The position numbers and the translations under genes are program-made. From contig NZ_PVLQ01000030.1 in the NCBI RefSeq assembly GCF_002980595.1, positions 23,078-87,077 of the forward strand: a stretch of DNA of 64,000 nt, read 5' to 3'. The notes below the pieces were generated by a model that did not search any database, had not been told where the DNA came from, and saw only the letters and a list, made by a program, of their open reading frames with translations. Each line of letters starts with the position of its first letter. Position 1 is the first letter of the stretch. Below are positions 10,842-19,944 of this stretch, in pieces. Source of the DNA: Malikia granosa (lineage in GTDB: Bacteria; Pseudomonadota; Gammaproteobacteria; Burkholderiales; Burkholderiaceae_C).

Positions 10842-12899
10842 TTACCTGGACAGGTCGATGGCGTAGACGCCCTGCCCCTTGCCGCTGCCGTCGTCGTTGC
10901 TCACCACGCTGATGTTGCCAAGGCCGGCGGTCTGCGCGACCGACAGCTTGTTACTGCCCGAGACGAAGGTCACCGGGCCCGCCGTGGCGACCTTTGTGAA
11001 GCGCCAGCTGCGGGTTGAACCGTCGGCGGCCAGCGTCAGGTTCTTGCGCGCCTTGATGTAGTCGATCAGCACATCGCGGTTGGCATCGGGCGAGGCATGG
11101 ATGATGTTGTCCGCCGTCAGGCCGAACTGCGTGCCGCTGGTGGCGCGGTAGTTGTTGGTCGCAATGATGAACTCGGCGCTGGCATTGATCGGGGCGCCCT
11201 TGTAGGTCAGCTTCTTGATCCGGCTGCCCTTGGCCTGGGTCACGTCGATCTCGTAGCTCAGGTCGGCCGAGGTGAACATGTCGAAGTTGTAGCCCGGGAA
11301 GGTCGAGATCAGCGGCTGCGCCGTGGTCAGGCTCGGGTCGATCTGGTTGAAGCGCTCGGCCGCCTTCTCGAGCCAGGTCTTGATGCCCGCGCCCGTCACC
11401 TTGACGGCATAGACGGTATTGGGATAGAGGTAGAGGTCGGCGGCGTTGTTGATCGCGATCGGCCCCTGCTTCACGTCGGTGAAGTCGGTGCCGCCGCCGA
11501 AGCCGCTCTTGAACGGCGCGCTGACCGACAGCACGGGCAGGTCTTTGTACTGCGGCAGGTTGGCGGCCACGTACTTGGCGACATAGTCGGCCTGCGCGGC
11601 GTTGACCACCTGGATCGCGGTCACATCGCCCACGTCGGCGAAGTAGGACGACAGGGCGAAGTCGGACTGGCCGATCGGGGTCTTCACGTAGTCGATCGCC
11701 GCCTCATGCTCGGTCTTGACCACGGCCGCGATCGCCGGATCGACGGGCACATAGGTCTTGGCCGTGGCGTCGGTCAGCGCCTTGCGCAGGCTCACCGCGG
11801 TCTTGCCGCTGTCTATGGTCCACTTGCCGTTCCTGACCACCAGCTGGTAGTTGATGACCCCGATGGCCTTGCCCCAGAAGCTCGGCATCACGGCCGGCAC
11901 GCCGTGGAAAGTGCCCTTGACCTTGTCGACGCCGGCGGCGTTGCAGGCGGCGGTGCTGCAAACCGCATTCGGGAACTCGCTGTGCGAGTGGCCCATCAGG
12001 ATGCCGTCGATGCCCGGCACCTTGGCCAGGTAGTAGTTGGCGTTTTCCATGCTGGGGCTGTAGGCGCCGGTGTCCCAGCCGCCGTGCGAGGCGGCGATCA
12101 CGATATCGGCCCCCTCGGCGCGGGCCATCGGCACGTACTTGGTCGCGGCCTCCACCACGCCCTGCACATCGACCTTGCCTTCGAGCCAGCGCTTGTCCCA
12201 TTGCAGGATGGCCGGCGGCGTGAAGCCGATCACCGCCACCTTGACCGTGGTCTCGATGGTCTTGCCGTCCTTGTCCTTGGCGCTGACCTTCTTGTTGATC
12301 AGGGTGTAGGGCTTGTACAGCGGGGCACCGTCCTTCTTGCTGCTCACGTTGGCCAGCACCAGCGGAAAGGCCGGGCCGGCGCAGCTGGGCTGGCTGGCCA
12401 CGGCGGGCATGCCGTCGACGTTGAACTTGGTGCCTGTGACCTGCGCCAGGTAGGGCAGTCCGTAGTTGAACTCGTGGTTGCCCAGCGTGCCGGCGTCGAA
12501 GCCGATCGCGTCCATGGCCTTGTAGGTGGCCAGCTTCTGGCTGCAGCTGACCGGCTTGACCAGCGCCTGGTAGTCGGCCAGGGCCGTGCCCTGGATGGTG
12601 TCGCCGTTGTCGATCAGCAGGTTGTTCGGAAAATCGGCACGGGCCTGCTTGATCAGCGTGGCAGTGCGCTCGAAACCGATGCTCTTGTCCTCGGCGAGGC
12701 GGAAATAGTCGTAGCTCAGCAGGTTGGCATGCAGGTCCGAGGTCTCGAGGATGGCCAGCTCGGCCGTGGCGGACTCGGGCAGGACGGCAGCAGGCTGGTC
12801 CGAATCGCCGCAGGCGGTCAGGCCGCCAGCCAGCGCGGCAGCGATCGCCGCGGTCAATGCCGGCCGCGAAAACAATATCGATTTGGAATTGATATCCAC
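10842..12899 (-). CDS. cpdB: 2',3'-cyclic-nucleotide 2'-phosphodiesterase / 3'-nucleotidase, lipoprotein form
   Basis: The 685-residue protein has the two-domain CpdB architecture. A calcineurin-type metallophosphatase domain carries TSDLHAN, IDNGDTIQG, LGNHEFNYG and GHSHSEFP (metal-binding His and Asp). A C-terminal nucleotidase domain contains SAPFKSGFGGG and LYLYPNTVYAVKVTG. It degrades 2',3'-cyclic nucleotides and 3'-nucleotides outside the cytoplasm to salvage phosphate and nucleosides. Unlike E. coli CpdB, which is soluble in the periplasm, this one has a lipobox, LTAC with C30, so it should be lipid-anchored. Start is the ATG at 12899. Confidence 0.88.
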   Translation of the reverse strand: MDINSKSILFSRPALTAAIAAALAGGLTACGDSDQPAAVLPESATAELAILETSDLHANLLSYDYFRLAEDKSIGFERTATLIKQARADFPNNLLIDNGDTIQGTALADYQALVKPVSCSQKLATYKAMDAIGFDAGTLGNHEFNYGLPYLAQVTGTKFNVDGMPAVASQPSCAGPAFPLVLANVSSKKDGAPLYKPYTLINKKVSAKDKDGKTIETTVKVAVIGFTPPAILQWDKRWLEGKVDVQGVVEAATKYVPMARAEGADIVIAASHGGWDTGAYSPSMENANYYLAKVPGIDGILMGHSHSEFPNAVCSTAACNAAGVDKVKGTFHGVPAVMPSFWGKAIGVINYQLVVRNGKWTIDSGKTAVSLRKALTDATAKTYVPVDPAIAAVVKTEHEAAIDYVKTPIGQSDFALSSYFADVGDVTAIQVVNAAQADYVAKYVAANLPQYKDLPVLSVSAPFKSGFGGGTDFTDVKQGPIAINNAADLYLYPNTVYAVKVTGAGIKTWLEKAAERFNQIDPSLTTAQPLISTFPGYNFDMFTSADLSYEIDVTQAKGSRIKKLTYKGAPINASAEFIIATNNYRATSGTQFGLTADNIIHASPDANRDVLIDYIKARKNLTLAADGSTRSWRFTKVATAGPVTFVSGSNKLSVAQTAGLGNISVVSNDDGSGKGQGVYAIDLSR

Positions 12900-13118
12900 A
12901 AAAACTCCTGATAGTGAGAGGGATCGACTGAATCTATCGGCCCGTCATGACAGTCAGGTGAAGCTGCGGCCAGCATATATGCAAAAAAGAAATATGGAAG
13001 CTACTAAATATTAGTTTAGAAATATCACAAGCCTGCCTATGATTCGCCCCCATCCCGGCAGAACACCGCGCTGCCGCGACTCCCCCTCCCTGTTCACCCC
13101 TCCGGATCGCCTGTTTCC
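12900..13118. promoter_or_regulatory. AT-rich divergent promoter region between cpdB and the AraC gene
   Basis: This 219-base gap is visibly AT-rich. It contains the palindrome GCATATATGC (12973-12982), an ACTAA/TTAGT dyad (13003-13015), and a GTCATGAC palindrome (12944-12951) that includes a single CTGTCAT half-site on the - strand. The regulators cannot be named. I see no clear terminator or small gene here. Confidence 0.4.
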
Positions 13119-14042
13119 ATGACCCCACACCAGGATCGACTGATTCAATGGCTGCTCGGCAGCCTGGATCTGCGGACCACGCTGTTCCACCTCGGGCAGT
13201 ACTGCGGCTCCTGGCAGGCCTCGACCGCCGGCATGGCGCAGGGCGGCTTCCATGTCATCCTCAACGGCGACTGCTGGCTGCACCTGAGCGAGAGCGGACA
13301 GAAGCAGAAGCTGCAGGCCGGCGATGCGGTCTTCTTCCTGCGCGACCTGCCGCACCTGCTCAGTCCGCACGAGGACGCTGGTGCCGCGGCCGGCTCGCCC
13401 AGGCCTGCCATGCAGGCGATCGACCTGGCGGCACCCTGCAGCACGGCGCTGGCCTGCGGCTTCTTCGAGTTCCGCGCGCCGATCAACGAGGTCTTCCTGG
13501 CCAAGTTCCCGGCCTATGTGGTGGTCTCGCGCGAGCGCGCCGAGCTGCGCGAGATCCGGCCCCTGTTCGACCTGGTGCTGGCCGAGGCGAGCAACGGCAG
13601 CGCGGAGCCGTCGCCGCTGCTGACCAAGCTGGTCGACCTGATGTTCTTCTATGTCGTGCGCCACCTGTGCCGGCGCCAGGAGGTCGAGGAAGGCCTGTGG
13701 GCGGTGCTCGCTCGGCCCGAGTTCACGCCGCTGCTCGAGGCGATCCTGCGCGAGCCGGGACGGGACTGGAGCGTCGAGCAGATGGCCGACCTGACGCACA
13801 TGTCGCGCAGCAAGTTCTTCCGGCTGTTCTCGCAGACCGCGGGCACCTCGCCGAGCCAGTTCGTCGCGCAGCTGCGCATGCAGCTGGCCTCGCGCTGGAT
13901 CGTCGAGGGCATGCCGCTGGCGCGCGCGGCCGAGAAGGCCGGCTACCAGTCCGACGCGGCGTTCTCGCGCGCATTCAAGAAGATCACCGGCTCGCTGCCG
14001 GGCACGCTGCGGCGCTCGGTCGGCTCGCGGCTGGCCGCCTGA
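13119..14042 (+). CDS. AraC family transcriptional regulator with N-terminal cupin domain
   Basis: The 307-residue protein has an N-terminal cupin-type sensing domain (roughly 15-180, with GGFHVILNGDCWLHL and LQAGDAVFFLRDLPHLL) and two C-terminal helix-turn-helix motifs (about 205-300; WSVEQMADLTHMSRSKFFRLF and AEKAGYQSDAAFSRAFKK). AraC proteins of this cupin subgroup usually activate an adjacent operon on sensing a small molecule. The AhpD-like gene starts 100 bases downstream on the same strand, and GGGACT direct repeats lie between them. Control of the following six genes is therefore likely but not shown. Inducer unknown. Confidence 0.87.
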   Translation: MTPHQDRLIQWLLGSLDLRTTLFHLGQYCGSWQASTAGMAQGGFHVILNGDCWLHLSESGQKQKLQAGDAVFFLRDLPHLLSPHEDAGAAAGSPRPAMQAIDLAAPCSTALACGFFEFRAPINEVFLAKFPAYVVVSRERAELREIRPLFDLVLAEASNGSAEPSPLLTKLVDLMFFYVVRHLCRRQEVEEGLWAVLARPEFTPLLEAILREPGRDWSVEQMADLTHMSRSKFFRLFSQTAGTSPSQFVAQLRMQLASRWIVEGMPLARAAEKAGYQSDAAFSRAFKKITGSLPGTLRRSVGSRLAA

Positions 14043-14045
14043 GCC

Positions 14046-14078
14046 GGGACTGGGACTTTCGGGCAAGAGAACGGGACT
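14046..14078. promoter_or_regulatory. GGGACT direct repeats, candidate AraC-type operator
   Basis: GGGACT occurs at 14046-14051, 14052-14057 and 14073-14078. The last two start 21 bases apart, two turns of DNA, which is the usual spacing of AraC-family direct repeats. They lie in the 100-base gap between the regulator and the AhpD-like gene. Confidence 0.4.
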
Positions 14079-14142
14079 CCTGCACCTGGATCGCATCAGC
14101 GGCTGCCGGAACAATCGTAGCTATCTTTGCACAGGAGTTTCC

Positions 14143-14700
14143 ATGTCCCGCCTGACCATCCAGACCCCCGAGACCGCCCCCGAAGCCAGCAAGCCCTACC
14201 TCGAGGCCTCCAAGGCCCGCAACGGCTTCATCCCCAACCTGATGGGCGTGCTGGCCAACGCGCCGACCGCCGTCGAGATGTATATCAAGGTCGGCGAGAT
14301 CAACGGCCGCACCAGCTTCACGCTCGAGGAGCGCGAGACGGTCCAGATCACCGCGGCGACCAACCACGGCTGCGCCTTCTGCGTCGCCGGCCACACCGCG
14401 ATCTGCTACAAGCAGGGCAAGCTGGCGCCCGAGCTGGTCAACGCGATGCGCGACCAGACCCCGCTGCCCAACCCCAAGCTCGAGGCGCTGGCCGAGTTCA
14501 CCCGCGCCGTGATCCGCAGCCGCGGCGCGGTGTCGCCGGCCGAGCTGCAGGCCTTCTACGACGCCGGCTACGGCGAGCAGCAGGTGCTCGAGACCATCCT
14601 GGGCGTCGCGCTGGCCACCCTGTGCAACTTCGCCAACAGCCTGGCGGGCACCGAGCTCAACCCCGAGCTGGCCGCCTACCGCTGGGAAGCCAAGGCCTGA
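14143..14700 (+). CDS. AhpD-like / carboxymuconolactone decarboxylase family protein
   Basis: The 185-residue all-helical protein carries the AhpD-type redox motif C77-AF-C80-VAG-H84, preceded by glutamates E62 and E65 in LEERETVQI, as in alkylhydroperoxidases of this family. Such proteins reduce peroxides or handle reactive intermediates, though many family members have unknown roles. AGGAG precedes the ATG. It is the first gene after the AraC regulator and is followed 42 bases later by the ACAD-fold flavoprotein. It may remove peroxide formed by that flavoprotein; this is inference. Confidence 0.83.
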   Translation: MSRLTIQTPETAPEASKPYLEASKARNGFIPNLMGVLANAPTAVEMYIKVGEINGRTSFTLEERETVQITAATNHGCAFCVAGHTAICYKQGKLAPELVNAMRDQTPLPNPKLEALAEFTRAVIRSRGAVSPAELQAFYDAGYGEQQVLETILGVALATLCNFANSLAGTELNPELAAYRWEAKA

Positions 14701-14742
14701 GCCGTGCAGGCAGGCCCAGAGTGCGTAGCCGGAAACCATGAC

Positions 14743-15861
14743 ATGACGACCCTCGATGCCGATCAACTGCTGGGCGCGGTGCGCGCCTTCGCGCAGGGAC
14801 CGCTGGCCGCCCAGGTCGAAGCGATCGACCGCCAGGGCTACTACCCCAAGGCCGAGCTCGGCGAGCTGGCCCGCCTCGGCGCGATCAGCGCCCACCTGGA
14901 CGCGCCGCATGGCGGCAGCGATTTCGGGCTGGCGATACGCGCGATGGCCGAGGTCTCGCGCGTCTGCGGCGCGACCGGCTTCATGGTCTGGTGCCACGCG
15001 GTCTGCGGCCTGTACCTGCAGCAGTCGGGCAATCCGGCGCTGAGCGGCGAGCGGCTGCAGCGCCATGTCGGCGGCCTGGGCCTAGGCGGCACCGCGCTGT
15101 CGAACCCGATGAAGAGCTATGCCCAGATCGAGACGCTGCTGCTCAAGGCGCAGCCGGTCGAGGGCGGCTACCTCGTCAACGGCAACCTGCCCTGGGTCAG
15201 CAACCTCGACCAGGATCATTACTGCGGCGCCATCGCAGCCGTGACCGACGGCGAGCAGGCGCTGGGCCGCGAGGTGATGTTCCTGCTCGACTGCAGCGAC
15301 CCGGGCGTCGAGCTGCACGAATGCCCGAGCTTCGCCGGCATGGAGGGCACCGGCACCTATGCGCTGCGGCTGAAGGACTATTTCGTCGGCGCCGATCGCC
15401 TGATGGCCGATCCGGCCAAGCCCTTCATCGCCCGCATCCGTGCCGCCTTCGTCATGCTGCAATGCGGCATGGCAGTCGGCGTGATCCAGGGCGCGATCGA
15501 CTCGATGTGGGCGGTCGAGCCGCAGCTCGGCCATGTCAACCAGTTCCTCGACGAGCGCCCCGATGCGCTGCAGGCCGAGCTCGACGAGCTGACGGCGCGC
15601 GTCATGAAGCTGGCCGAGACGCCGTTCAACAGCTCGAACGAGTTCTTCCTCGACGTGCTCGACGCGCGCGCGCAAGGGGCTGAGTTGGCGCTGCGCGCGG
15701 CGCAATCGGCGCTGCTGCACCAGGGCGCGCGCGGCTACCTGATGAGCTCGGCGGTGCAGCGGCGCGTGCGCGAGTCGCATTTCGTCGCCATCGTCACGCC
15801 AGCGATCAAGCACCTGCGCAAGGAAATGGCGCGCCTGAGCCAGCAAGAGACTCCGGCATGA
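14743..15861 (+). CDS. Acyl-CoA dehydrogenase-fold flavoprotein (dehydrogenase or flavin monooxygenase)
   Basis: The 372-residue protein has the ACAD fold. The N-terminal helical part contains [20 protein letters not shown] and the middle part contains ALSNPMKS and [10 protein letters not shown], which matches the flavin and substrate-contacting beta domain. At its C-terminal end HQGARGYL is followed by a helical tail. I do not see a clear CoA-dehydrogenase catalytic glutamate, and ACAD-fold relatives such as DszC-type enzymes are FMNH2-dependent monooxygenases. Neighbours favour an oxidative role on a small imported compound. The start at 14743 is chosen over an upstream GTG (14704). Its stop overlaps the next start by four bases. 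Confidence 0.75.
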   Translation: MTTLDADQLLGAVRAFAQGPLAAQVEAIDRQGYYPKAELGELARLGAISAHLDAPHGGSDFGLAIRAMAEVSRVCGATGFMVWCHAVCGLYLQQSGNPALSGERLQRHVGGLGLGGTALSNPMKSYAQIETLLLKAQPVEGGYLVNGNLPWVSNLDQDHYCGAIAAVTDGEQALGREVMFLLDCSDPGVELHECPSFAGMEGTGTYALRLKDYFVGADRLMADPAKPFIARIRAAFVMLQCGMAVGVIQGAIDSMWAVEPQLGHVNQFLDERPDALQAELDELTARVMKLAETPFNSSNEFFLDVLDARAQGAELALRAAQSALLHQGARGYLMSSAVQRRVRESHFVAIVTPAIKHLRKEMARLSQQETPA

Positions 15862-17123
15862 CGGCACCTGATGCGGGCGCGACGCCCTGGCAAAAATACA
15901 TCTGCGACGCCTGCGGCTATGTCTACGACGAGGCGCTCGGCGACCCGGACTCGGGCCTGGCGCCCGGCACCCGCTTCGCCGACATCCCCGAGGACTGGGT
16001 CTGCCCGCTGTGCGGCGTGACCAAGGCCGACTTCAGCCCCTACCAGCCGGTCTGCCTCGAGACGCTCAGGGCGCAGGCGCGCGACGGCGCCGGCCCCTGG
16101 CCGGCCAACTGCCAGGCCAGCAGCGTCGTGATCGTCGGCGCAGGCCGCGCCGGCTGGACCCTGGCCGAGCGGCTGCGCGCCCAGGATGCGGCATTGCCGA
16201 TCACCCTGGTCAGCGCCTGCTCGGGCGACCTCTACGACAAGCCGCTGCTGTCGGTCGCGCTGGCGCGCGGCATCGCGCCGCAGCAGCTGGTCAAGGAGTC
16301 GGGCCGCGACGCGGCGAGACGGCTCGATGTCAGGTTGCTGGCGCACACGCACGCGATCCGCATCGATGCAGCGCGTCAGCGGCTGCGCACGACGCGCGGC
16401 AACCTCGCCTACAGCCATCTGGTGCTCGCGCATGGCGCCCAGGCCGGGCTGCCGTCGCCGCTGTCGACCGCGAACTGCTGGCGCATCAACCACCTGGATG
16501 ACTACCGCAAGCTCAGGGCCGCGCTGCAGGCCGGCCCGCAGCAGGTCGCCATCGTCGGCGCGGGCCTGATAGGCAGCGAGCTGGCCAACGACCTCGCGCT
16601 CGGCGGACACCAGCTCACGCTGCTCGACAGCCAGCCCGAGCCGCTGGCGCGCTGGCGGGACCAGGGCGCCGGCGCGCAGCTGCTGCAGGCCTGGCAGGCG
16701 CTGCCGATCCGCTTCGTCGGCGGCATCGAGCTGGCCGGGCTGCAGCGCATCGATGCCGGCGAGCGGCCCCGCTACCGCCTGAGCACCGCCTGCGGCCAGC
16801 AGTTCGAGGCCGACCAGGTGATCGCGGCGACCGGACTGCAGACGCCCAGCCGGCTGGCGCAAGGCGCCGCGCTCGACTGGGACCGCGGCATCGTGGTCGA
16901 CCCGCAAACGATGGGCAGCAGCCAGCCCGGCATCTATGCGCTGGGCGACTGCGCCAGCGTGGCCGGTACCGTCAGCCGCTTCATCGAGCCGATCTCGCGC
17001 CAGGCCAGCACGCTGGCTGCCGCGATCTGCGGCTGCCCGCCGCTGCGCTACGAGGGTCGTCCGGTGGTGGTGCGGGTCAAGACCAGCTCCTGCCCGCTGA
17101 CGCTGCAAGGCGGGACCGATTGA
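15858..17123 (+). CDS. Rubredoxin - rubredoxin reductase fusion protein
   Basis: The 421-residue protein joins two redox modules. Residues 12-62 are a rubredoxin with iron ligands C16, C19, C49 and C52 and the usual [13 protein letters not shown] segment. Residues 88-421 are an FAD/NAD reductase of the AlkT type, with [10 protein letters not shown] (91-100), the NAD motif GAGLIGSE (234-241) and the FAD segment GIYALGDCA. Electrons should run from NADH through FAD to the built-in rubredoxin and then to a partner enzyme. The ATG overlaps the ACAD stop (ATGA), so that flavoprotein is the obvious candidate partner. Fused rubredoxin and reductase are known, but pairing with an ACAD is not a pathway I recognise. 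Confidence 0.88.
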   Translation: MTAPDAGATPWQKYICDACGYVYDEALGDPDSGLAPGTRFADIPEDWVCPLCGVTKADFSPYQPVCLETLRAQARDGAGPWPANCQASSVVIVGAGRAGWTLAERLRAQDAALPITLVSACSGDLYDKPLLSVALARGIAPQQLVKESGRDAARRLDVRLLAHTHAIRIDAARQRLRTTRGNLAYSHLVLAHGAQAGLPSPLSTANCWRINHLDDYRKLRAALQAGPQQVAIVGAGLIGSELANDLALGGHQLTLLDSQPEPLARWRDQGAGAQLLQAWQALPIRFVGGIELAGLQRIDAGERPRYRLSTACGQQFEADQVIAATGLQTPSRLAQGAALDWDRGIVVDPQTMGSSQPGIYALGDCASVAGTVSRFIEPISRQASTLAAAICGCPPLRYEGRPVVVRVKTSSCPLTLQGGTD

Positions 17124-17140
17124 AAACCGAGACAGGAACC

Positions 17141-17959
17141 ATGAGCGCCGACTTCGTTTTGGATGCCCAGGGCATCGCCCTGGCCTACGCCCAGCCGGAC
17201 GGCAGCCGCCGGCGCGTGCTGGAGGATTTCTCGCTGCGCATCGCGGCCGGCGAGATCGTCGCGCTGCTCGGACCCAGCGGGGTCGGCAAGTCCTCGCTGC
17301 TGCGCGTGCTCGCCGGCCTGCAGGGCGCAGAGAGCGGCCTGGTGCAGGTGCACGGCGAGCCGCTGCGCGGTCCGCATCCGCGCCTGAGCATGGTGTTCCA
17401 GGACCCCTGCCTGCTGCCCTGGCTGTCGCTGGAGCAGAACGTCGCCTTCGGCCTCGACTTCAAGCACCAGCCGGCACTGAGCCCGGCCGAACGCAGGCAG
17501 CGCGTCAGCGACGCGATTGCCGAAGTCGGCTTGAGCGAGGCACACCGGCGCTATCCCGCAGAGCTCTCGGGCGGCATGGCGCAGCGCACCGCGCTGGCGC
17601 GCGCGCTGTCGCGCCAGCCCGAGATCCTGCTGCTCGACGAGCCGTTCAGCGCGCTCGACGAGGTCACGCGCGGCGAGATGCAGCAGCTGCTGCGCGGCGT
17701 CTGCCGGCGCCACCGGACCGCCGCGGTGCTGGTCACGCACGACATCGACGAGGCGCTGCTCCTGGCCGACCGCGTGGTGCTGATCGGCGGCCAGCCCGGC
17801 CGCCTGGCCGGCAGCTGGAGCGTCGACATCCCCGAGCCGCGCGCCGACCATGTGCGCGCACTGGCCCAGCTGCGCCTGTCCGTCGTCGAGGCGCTGCACC
17901 AGGCCCGCGCCCCGGCGCGGCAGCCCTCCCCCTCCGAGCCCCTGACCTACGAGATCTGA
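17141..17959 (+). CDS. ABC importer ATPase, nitrate/sulfonate/taurine type
   Basis: The 272-residue ATPase has Walker A GPSGVGKS (44-51), a Q-loop at MVFQDPCLLPW, signature LSGGMAQR, Walker B ILLLDEPF and the switch histidine in VLVTHDIDEALLLADR. It most resembles SsuB, TauB and NrtD ATPases, which energise uptake of sulfonates, taurine or nitrate. ATG 17141 is used, with CAGGAA upstream. The binding protein follows after a single base, and the permease follows that, so the three form one importer. Confidence 0.88.
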   Translation: MSADFVLDAQGIALAYAQPDGSRRRVLEDFSLRIAAGEIVALLGPSGVGKSSLLRVLAGLQGAESGLVQVHGEPLRGPHPRLSMVFQDPCLLPWLSLEQNVAFGLDFKHQPALSPAERRQRVSDAIAEVGLSEAHRRYPAELSGGMAQRTALARALSRQPEILLLDEPFSALDEVTRGEMQQLLRGVCRRHRTAAVLVTHDIDEALLLADRVVLIGGQPGRLAGSWSVDIPEPRADHVRALAQLRLSVVEALHQARAPARQPSPSEPLTYEI

Positions 17960-17960
17960 C

Positions 17961-19148
17961 ATGTCGCAAATCCTGCTGAACAACCGCCGTGAATGGCTCA
18001 AGCTCGCGTCGCTGCTGAGCGCCGGCGGCGCCTTGCCGCTGCTGCAATCCTTCGAGGCGCGCGCGGCGACCGACGCCAATGCGCCGGTGCGCATCGGCTA
18101 CCTGCCGATCACCGATGCCACGCCGCTGCTGGTCGCGCACCACAACAAGCTCTACGAGGCGCAGGGCCTGCAGGTCGAGCCGCCGCGCATGTTCCGCAGC
18201 TGGGCCCAGCTGGTCGAGGCCTTCATCGCCGGCCAGGTCAACGTGGTGCACCTGCTGTCGCCGATCACGGTCTGGGCCCGCTACGGCAGCAAGGTGCCGG
18301 CCAAGGTCGTGGCCTGGAACCATGTCGGCGGATCGGCGCTGACCGTCGCGCCCGAGATCAACGACATCAGGCAGCTCGGCGGCAAGACCGTCGCGGTGCC
18401 GTTCTGGTATTCCATGCACAACGTCGTGCTGCAGCATCTGCTGCGCGAAGCCAAGCTCGAGGCCGTCACCAAGGGCGATGCCGGCCCGCAGCAGGTCAAG
18501 CTGGTCGTGATGGCGCCGTCGGACATGACGCCGGCACTGGCCTCCAAGCAGATCGCCGGCTTCATCGTCGCCGAGCCCTTCAATGCCAGCGCCGAGCTGC
18601 TCAAGGTCGGCAAGGTGCTGCGCTTCACCGGCGATGTCTGGAAGAACCACGCCTGCTGCGTCGTCTTCATGCACGAGCGCGACCTGAACCAGCGTCCCGA
18701 ATGGAGCCAGAAGGTGGTCAGCAGCCTCGTGCAGGCCCAGGCCTGGATCCAGGACAACCGCGCCGCAACCGCGCGCCTGCTGGCCAAGGACGGCGCCAAC
18801 CGCTACACCCCGCACAGCGCCAAGGCGCTGCTGCGCGTGCTCGAGCCCAGCGCCGACCAGGCGCGCCAGTACCAGGCCAGCGGCGCGATCCGGCACCCGG
18901 AATGGAAGGAGGAGCGCATCGACTTCCAGCCCTACCCCTTCCCGAGCTACACCGAGAAGATGGTCGAGCTGCTCAAGCTGACCCAGATCGAGGGCAACAA
19001 CGCCTTCATCCAGTCGCTCGACGGCAAGAAGACCGCCGCCGACCTGGTCGATGACCGCTTCGTCAAGCAGGCGCTCAGGCAGGTCGGCGGGCTCAAGACC
19101 TTCGGCTTCCCCGAGTCCTTCGGGCGCACCGAAGTGTTCGGAAGCTGA
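17961..19148 (+). CDS. ABC importer substrate-binding protein (SsuA/NMT1-like), Tat-type signal
   Basis: The 395-residue protein has a twin-arginine signal, NRREWLKLAS (8-17), followed by a hydrophobic stretch and a likely cleavage site near EARAA. The mature part (VRIGYLPITDATPLLVAHH) resembles NMT1/SsuA/NrtA-like periplasmic binding proteins. Export through Tat suggests folding in the cytoplasm, perhaps with a bound ligand or cofactor. The ligand cannot be read from the sequence. It is longer than typical SsuA (about 320 residues) and closer to NrtA-like members. The flanking ATPase and permease genes complete the transporter. Confidence 0.85.
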   Translation: MSQILLNNRREWLKLASLLSAGGALPLLQSFEARAATDANAPVRIGYLPITDATPLLVAHHNKLYEAQGLQVEPPRMFRSWAQLVEAFIAGQVNVVHLLSPITVWARYGSKVPAKVVAWNHVGGSALTVAPEINDIRQLGGKTVAVPFWYSMHNVVLQHLLREAKLEAVTKGDAGPQQVKLVVMAPSDMTPALASKQIAGFIVAEPFNASAELLKVGKVLRFTGDVWKNHACCVVFMHERDLNQRPEWSQKVVSSLVQAQAWIQDNRAATARLLAKDGANRYTPHSAKALLRVLEPSADQARQYQASGAIRHPEWKEERIDFQPYPFPSYTEKMVELLKLTQIEGNNAFIQSLDGKKTAADLVDDRFVKQALRQVGGLKTFGFPESFGRTEVFGS

Positions 19149-19157
19149 GTGCGGCCG

Positions 19158-19943
19158 ATGCGATCGAATTCGAACAAGCCGGGCCCGCTCGCCCGCTGGA
19201 TGCTGGGCCTGCTCGGGCTGACGCTGGTCATTGCCGCCTGGTGGGGCGGCACCTGGTCGCTGCAGGCCAAGGTGCCGCTGGCGGCCGCGCTCGCGCCCGA
19301 CCAGACCCTGGCCAGCCTGTACCAGCTGCTGATCGGCAACCAGCTGACCGAGCATGTGCTGGTCAGCCTGAAGCGGGTGCTGGTCGGGCTGCTGATCGCG
19401 CTCGCGATCGGCGTGCCGCTGGGCCTGGCCGTCGGCGCCTCGCGCCGGCTCGAGGCCGGCACCGGCATCGCCTTCCAGTTCCTGCGCATGATCTCGCCGC
19501 TGTCCTGGATGCCGATTGCGGTGATGGTGCTGGGCGTCGGCGATGCGCCGATCTACTTCCTGCTCGCCTTTGCCGCCGTCTGGCCGATCCTGCTCAACAC
19601 CGTCTCCGGCGTGCACCAGCTCGATGCGCGCTGGCTGATGCTGGGCCAGAGCCTGAGCGCGACGCGCTGGGAACTGCTGTGCCGGATCGTGCTGCCGGGC
19701 GTGCTCGGCCATGTCCTGACCGGCATCCGGCTCGCGATCGGCATCGTCTGGATCGTGCTGGTGCCCTGCGAGATGCTCGGGGTCAGCGCCGGCCTGGGCT
19801 ACTTCATCCTCGACACCCGCGACCGGCTGGCCTACTCCGAGCTGATGGCGGTGATCCTGCTGATCGGCGCGCTCGGCTTCGCGCTCGACGGCATGGCGCG
19901 CGCGCTGCACCGGCACTGGACGCACAGCCGGCGCGGCGACTGA
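19158..19943 (+). CDS. ABC importer permease, nitrate/sulfonate/taurine type
   Basis: The 261-residue inner-membrane protein has about six helices and the coupling-loop motif of importer permeases, here SLSATRWELLCRIVLPGVLGH (written with spacing as EAA-like loop around residues 160-180). LLIALAIGVPLGLAVGAS is a typical segment of SsuC/TauC. I use ATG 19158; a GTG at 19149 is also possible. The gene ends two bases before the convergent ATPase gene of the next operon, leaving no room for separate terminators. Confidence 0.86.
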   Translation: MRSNSNKPGPLARWMLGLLGLTLVIAAWWGGTWSLQAKVPLAAALAPDQTLASLYQLLIGNQLTEHVLVSLKRVLVGLLIALAIGVPLGLAVGASRRLEAGTGIAFQFLRMISPLSWMPIAVMVLGVGDAPIYFLLAFAAVWPILLNTVSGVHQLDARWLMLGQSLSATRWELLCRIVLPGVLGHVLTGIRLAIGIVWIVLVPCEMLGVSAGLGYFILDTRDRLAYSELMAVILLIGALGFALDGMARALHRHWTHSRRGD

Positions 19944-19944
19944 G

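Noticed and set aside
12944..12953. CTGTCAT half-site upstream of cpdB as a Pho box
   Set aside because: A Pho box needs two such repeats about 11 bases apart; the second is absent.
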